Shown here piece after piece: positions 4,876 to 7,303 of a stretch of 7,303 nucleotides of DNA (position 1 is the first letter of the stretch; each line of letters opens with the position of its first letter). Location: positions 1 to 7,303 of the forward strand of contig CAJMDR010000100.1 of the NCBI GenBank assembly GCA_905212215.1, in the 5' to 3' direction. The DNA comes from an uncultured Porphyromonadaceae bacterium (lineage in GTDB: Bacteria; Bacteroidota; Bacteroidia; Bacteroidales; Muribaculaceae). A model generated the notes under the pieces. It made no database searches. It had not been told where the DNA came from and saw nothing but the letters and a program-made list of their open reading frames with translations. Made by a program: the position numbers and the translations under genes.

Positions 4876-6162
4876 ATGAACAAGATCCTAACAACAATCG
4901 CGGTAGCTTTGTTGCTACTCGTCACAAGCTGTTCGGTAGAAGAGATGCCGACAGAACTCAATCAGGAGAAAGAGACTCCTCAACTCATCACCCATGTCAC
5001 AATGGAGATGGCAAAAGAACGTCTTGCCCGGATGCTGCCAAAGCTGTCGGTCACTACTCGTGCGACGGGAGACAATGCAATCGGTGCGGGCATAGCGCTC
5101 AGCCAGGGACAGAAACCTCTGACAAGAGCGCAGGAGGAAGAGGCCTGGTACTACTACTTTCCGATCGACAACGGCAAGAAGTTTGCCATCATGGGCGCCA
5201 AACCAGAGTTTCCGCAACTGCTGGCATTCGGCGAGGGCACTCCAGACTTCGACAGTCCGAGTGGTGTCATTCCAAATCCGGATCAATGGAACATCAACGC
5301 TGCGATAGATATTCCGTCTTGGAAAGATTCGGGAACAGTGATAGCACCGACCGATACAATTCGTATCGTACGGGGCGAGCCAATTCTACCTGCTGTTGGC
5401 GTTGACTCGGCAAACCTATGTCCTGTAAAGTGGGACCAGAACAAATGGTTCAGCCTTAAATGCCCACCTAATCCAGCATTCCCAGAACATCCAGACTGGC
5501 ATACGAACGCTTGTTGTGTCGTAACCGCTGTCGCACAGTTTTTCGCAGCAGAGAAATGTCGGCCTGCCGGTTCTGACTCAATCTCAATCGACTGGGATTT
5601 GCTGCTCAGCTGCCCAGACACTCTAACTCTTAGAGATAATCCGGAGGCTATAGATCATATTTCAGATTTGTTTTTTGAACTTGGCAAACTTTATAACCTT
5701 TGGGTCATATATCATTATGATGGCTCATGGCTTTCAGTGGCTGACCATTCTTCTAATGTTGAGCGAACTCTCGTAAATTTTGGATTTAAAAATGGAGGTA
5801 AATCAGTTGTATATGATGAAAATCTGGTTATCAAAGAATTAAGACGCGGATACCCAGTAATTACGTCAGGAAAAGATCCTATTGAAAAAATAGGGCATAC
5901 TTTTCTCATACATGGTGTGATGACAACGGAGACTCCAGTCACTGTATATCAGGGTAAGAAAGTGATAGACAGTTATTATGAGACAACCGTATACTTCCAG
6001 TGCAACTGGGGATGTAGTGGAGCAGGAGATGGCTACTTCCTGGCAACAGGATTCAGACCTAATGCAGGTCCCGTTTACAATCCTGAAAACAGCCAGCCAG
6101 TGCAATGGCCATTAGGAGACTTAAGCTATAACAGGACTATCCAGTACGGAGTAGAAAAGTAA
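4876..6162 (+). CDS. C10 (streptopain-like) cysteine protease lipoprotein
   Basis: The 428-residue product is a papain-fold peptidase of MEROPS family C10 (SpeB; Bacteroides Bfp/Btp type). It opens with a lipoprotein signal ending LLVTSC (C19), then SVEE, acidic enough to suggest surface export. Residues about 40-130 look like the inhibitory propeptide (YYYFPIDNGKKFAIMG at 92-107 is its typical strand region). The mature domain follows: VKWDQNKWF at 184-192; ACCVVTAVAQ at 212-221 with C214 as the likely nucleophile, next to a second cysteine C213; LFFELGKLYNLWV at 265-277; IGHTFLIHG at 339-347 with catalytic H341; and CNWGCSGAGDGYF at 376-388 with N377 and W378. All expected catalytic residues are present. 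DNA from about 5641 to 5940 is far more AT-rich than the rest. A lipoprotein gene follows 24 bp downstream, probably co-transcribed. Confidence 0.93.
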   Translation: MNKILTTIAVALLLLVTSCSVEEMPTELNQEKETPQLITHVTMEMAKERLARMLPKLSVTTRATGDNAIGAGIALSQGQKPLTRAQEEEAWYYYFPIDNGKKFAIMGAKPEFPQLLAFGEGTPDFDSPSGVIPNPDQWNINAAIDIPSWKDSGTVIAPTDTIRIVRGEPILPAVGVDSANLCPVKWDQNKWFSLKCPPNPAFPEHPDWHTNACCVVTAVAQFFAAEKCRPAGSDSISIDWDLLLSCPDTLTLRDNPEAIDHISDLFFELGKLYNLWVIYHYDGSWLSVADHSSNVERTLVNFGFKNGGKSVVYDENLVIKELRRGYPVITSGKDPIEKIGHTFLIHGVMTTETPVTVYQGKKVIDSYYETTVYFQCNWGCSGAGDGYFLATGFRPNAGPVYNPENSQPVQWPLGDLSYNRTIQYGVEK

Positions 6163-6186
6163 TGTTTAACAACTTAAAACGAGAGA

Positions 6187-6831
6187 ATGAATATGAAAAA
6201 AGGAATTGCGATGCTTGCCACGGCACTCATTCTTGTCGGCTTTGCCGCATGCAGCAATGATGCAGAAAATGACAACTCGTGGAGAGAGAACCTGAGGTCA
6301 GTAAAAGAGATTGTCGTTAATGGCTACCTTAGTGGAACAGTACGCCCCGCCAACCTGACCTACTACATCCGAATAGTGGACAGGAACGGCAATGACATGC
6401 TGTTTAATAAGAGAGGTGGCAATGTATGCGAAAGCGACTGGTACTTCGAGTTGGATGGAAAGAAGTACTGCAAAGGTGATACCATGCCAATAAAAGGCAC
6501 CCGGAAACCGGTGGAGATTACATATTATGTAGGTCCCGGATTCTACTGTATCTCCCCGACATGGGTGGACTGGCATATTCTGAAAGAGGGTTCCGTTCAT
6601 CACAGCTACTACTTTGTGTGGCCGTCGAAGAACATCCGCAAGAAGCTTGACCTCTACGCCGAGTACAATCCCAACTACGAGACAGAGAAAGAAGCGCTTG
6701 AGAACACTCTGAAAGAGGGCGAGTTTGACTTAGTGGAAATCTACAAGAGAGGAAACTGGGTCGACGGCAAACCCGATGACACAGAGATGGCAATAGAGGG
6801 TATTTATACCATCAGGCTCGACATTCCGTAA
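6187..6831 (+). CDS. Unrecognised lipoprotein co-transcribed with the C10 protease; possible inhibitor or partner
   Basis: I do not recognise a family for this 214-residue protein. It has a lipoprotein signal (MNMKKGIAMLATALILVGFAAC, lipid Cys at 22; the second ATG at 6193 is an equally possible start). After the cysteine comes SNDAEND, acidic residues like a surface-export signal. The rest looks beta-rich: alternating hydrophobic strands such as EIVVNGYLSG, TYYIRIVDRNGND and VEITYYVG, with cysteines inside the mature region at VCES, KYCKG and FYCIS, then a charged helix-like stretch near 165-185 and a final strand ending RLDIP. The gene begins 24 bp after the protease stop with no promoter or terminator between. 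Known Bacteroides C10 proteases are often linked to secreted staphostatin-like inhibitors; by position this could be such a partner, but no inhibitor motif was identified. Confidence 0.75.
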   Translation: MNMKKGIAMLATALILVGFAACSNDAENDNSWRENLRSVKEIVVNGYLSGTVRPANLTYYIRIVDRNGNDMLFNKRGGNVCESDWYFELDGKKYCKGDTMPIKGTRKPVEITYYVGPGFYCISPTWVDWHILKEGSVHHSYYFVWPSKNIRKKLDLYAEYNPNYETEKEALENTLKEGEFDLVEIYKRGNWVDGKPDDTEMAIEGIYTIRLDIP

Positions 6832-6850
6832 AAGTACCGTAAACAACTTC

Positions 6851-6892
6851 TAAAACATAAAAGAGAGGCTGTGTCAATTTCGGCACAGCCTC
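6851..6892. terminator. Bidirectional intrinsic terminator between convergent genes
   Basis: GAGGCTGTGTC (6865-6875) pairs with GGCACAGCCTC (6882-6892), an 11-bp stem with one G-U pair on the plus-strand transcript and a 6-nt loop. On the minus strand the stem is followed by TCTTTTATGTTTT, a good U-tract, placing a terminator about 18 nt after the biotinyl protein stop. On the plus strand the following sequence is less U-rich, but the hairpin should still end the protease/lipoprotein transcript. Confidence 0.8.
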
Positions 6893-6910
6893 CCTTGGTT
6901 TATTGGATTA

Positions 6911-7303
6911 TCAGTCTTCGAATTCGATCAGAGGCTGGTCGGTGCCGATAGTGTCACCCTCTTTGATGAGGATATTCTTGACAACGCCTTCCTTGTCGCT
7001 CTGGAGGTCGTTCTCCATCTTCATGGCCTCGTAGATGAGCACTACGTCGCCATTCTTCACGGTATCGCCGGGCTTAACGGTGATTTCCAGCACTTTGCCG
7101 CCCATGGGAGCGTTGAGTGTGGGACCGCGCTGGGGCTCATACTCGATGATGGGCTGGTTGGTCGACATAACGTCGTTCTCGCCTACCAGGATGCGTTTAA
7201 CCTTGCCGCCTTTTTCTGCCTGCAGGTCGTTCTCCATCTTCATGGCCTCGTAAACGAGCACTACATCGCCGGGTTTGACAACGTCACCTTCCTTGATGGT
7301 TAC
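6911..7303 (-). CDS. Biotin carboxyl carrier protein with two tandem biotinyl domains, N-terminus outside window
   Basis: The frame is open from the right window edge (7303) to a stop at 6911, 130 codons, so the start is not seen. Two biotin-attachment motifs occur in one polypeptide: YEAMKMENDLQ at visible residues 18-28 and again 73 residues later, each with the modified lysine between two methionines. Each is preceded by V-K-x-G-D-x-V-x-x-G-D-V-x-L, the usual beta-strand hairpin of biotinyl domains. The second domain begins at about APMGGKVLEITV and ends LIEFED; a linker of only about ten residues (YEPQRGPTLN) separates them. Such carriers ferry carboxybiotin between the carboxyltransferase and biotin carboxylase or decarboxylase subunits of acyl-CoA carboxylases, transcarboxylases or sodium-pumping decarboxylases. 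The partner genes are off the window. A 29-bp identical stretch occurs at 7005-7033 and 7224-7252. Confidence 0.9.
   Translation of the reverse strand, partial: VTIKEGDVVKPGDVVLVYEAMKMENDLQAEKGGKVKRILVGENDVMSTNQPIIEYEPQRGPTLNAPMGGKVLEITVKPGDTVKNGDVVLIYEAMKMENDLQSDKEGVVKNILIKEGDTIGTDQPLIEFED

Noticed and set aside
5283..5621. 112-codon minus-strand frame within the protease gene
   Set aside because: It lies opposite the C10 catalytic cysteine region and has no recognisable features.
7035..7253. 72-codon plus-strand open frame opposite the biotinyl protein
   Set aside because: It is antisense to strongly conserved biotinyl domains; no independent support.

Overview
The window looks like a Bacteroidales (Bacteroidota) chromosome of middling GC. 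Three promoters match the Bacteroidetes pattern TTG/TTTG-N20-TAnnTTTG. Start codons mostly lack Shine-Dalgarno sequences. Two lipoproteins carry acidic residues just after the lipid cysteine, and the genes themselves (type B L31, C10 streptopain-like protease, biotin carrier with EAMKMEN) are typical of gut Bacteroidales. The genus cannot be fixed from this segment; Muribaculaceae or Prevotella-like lineages are possible. No tRNA, rRNA, insertion sequence or CRISPR array was seen.

Layout. At the left edge, on the minus strand, is the N-terminal part of a phosphohexomutase (1-386). Upstream of it is the type B ribosomal protein L31 gene (599-853) with a strong intrinsic terminator between them. 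A 322-bp divergent region holds the L31 promoter and leader and the promoter of a plus-strand secreted GH63-like glycosidase (1176-2441). That glycosidase appears to be frameshifted near its C-terminus: the natural end continues in the +1 frame to 2472. It converges on a minus-strand pair, a secreted RCC1-repeat propeller (3610-4647) and a membrane acyltransferase (2549-3613), joined by an ATGA stop/start overlap. A short array of eight 9-bp units lies at the convergence point. A second divergent region (4648-4875) with a 26-bp near-palindrome separates this pair from a plus-strand operon of a C10 cysteine protease lipoprotein (4876-6162) and an unrecognised lipoprotein (6187-6831). A bidirectional terminator (around 6865-6892) separates that operon from the 3' end of a minus-strand gene encoding two tandem biotinyl domains (6911-7303, start outside the window).

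How the genes work together. The ends are housekeeping: sugar-phosphate metabolism, ribosome, biotin-dependent carboxyl transfer. The centre (about 1.1-6.9 kb) is an envelope-directed accessory block: a periplasmic glycosidase, a secreted propeller plus envelope acyltransferase, and a probably surface-exposed protease with a co-transcribed lipoprotein. The protease/lipoprotein pair resembles the known Bacteroides arrangement of C10 proteases next to staphostatin-like inhibitors, but the inhibitor role is only inferred here. The points most worth checking are the tandem biotinyl protein, the protease/lipoprotein pair, the RCC1-acyltransferase coupling, the 9-bp array and the glycosidase frameshift.
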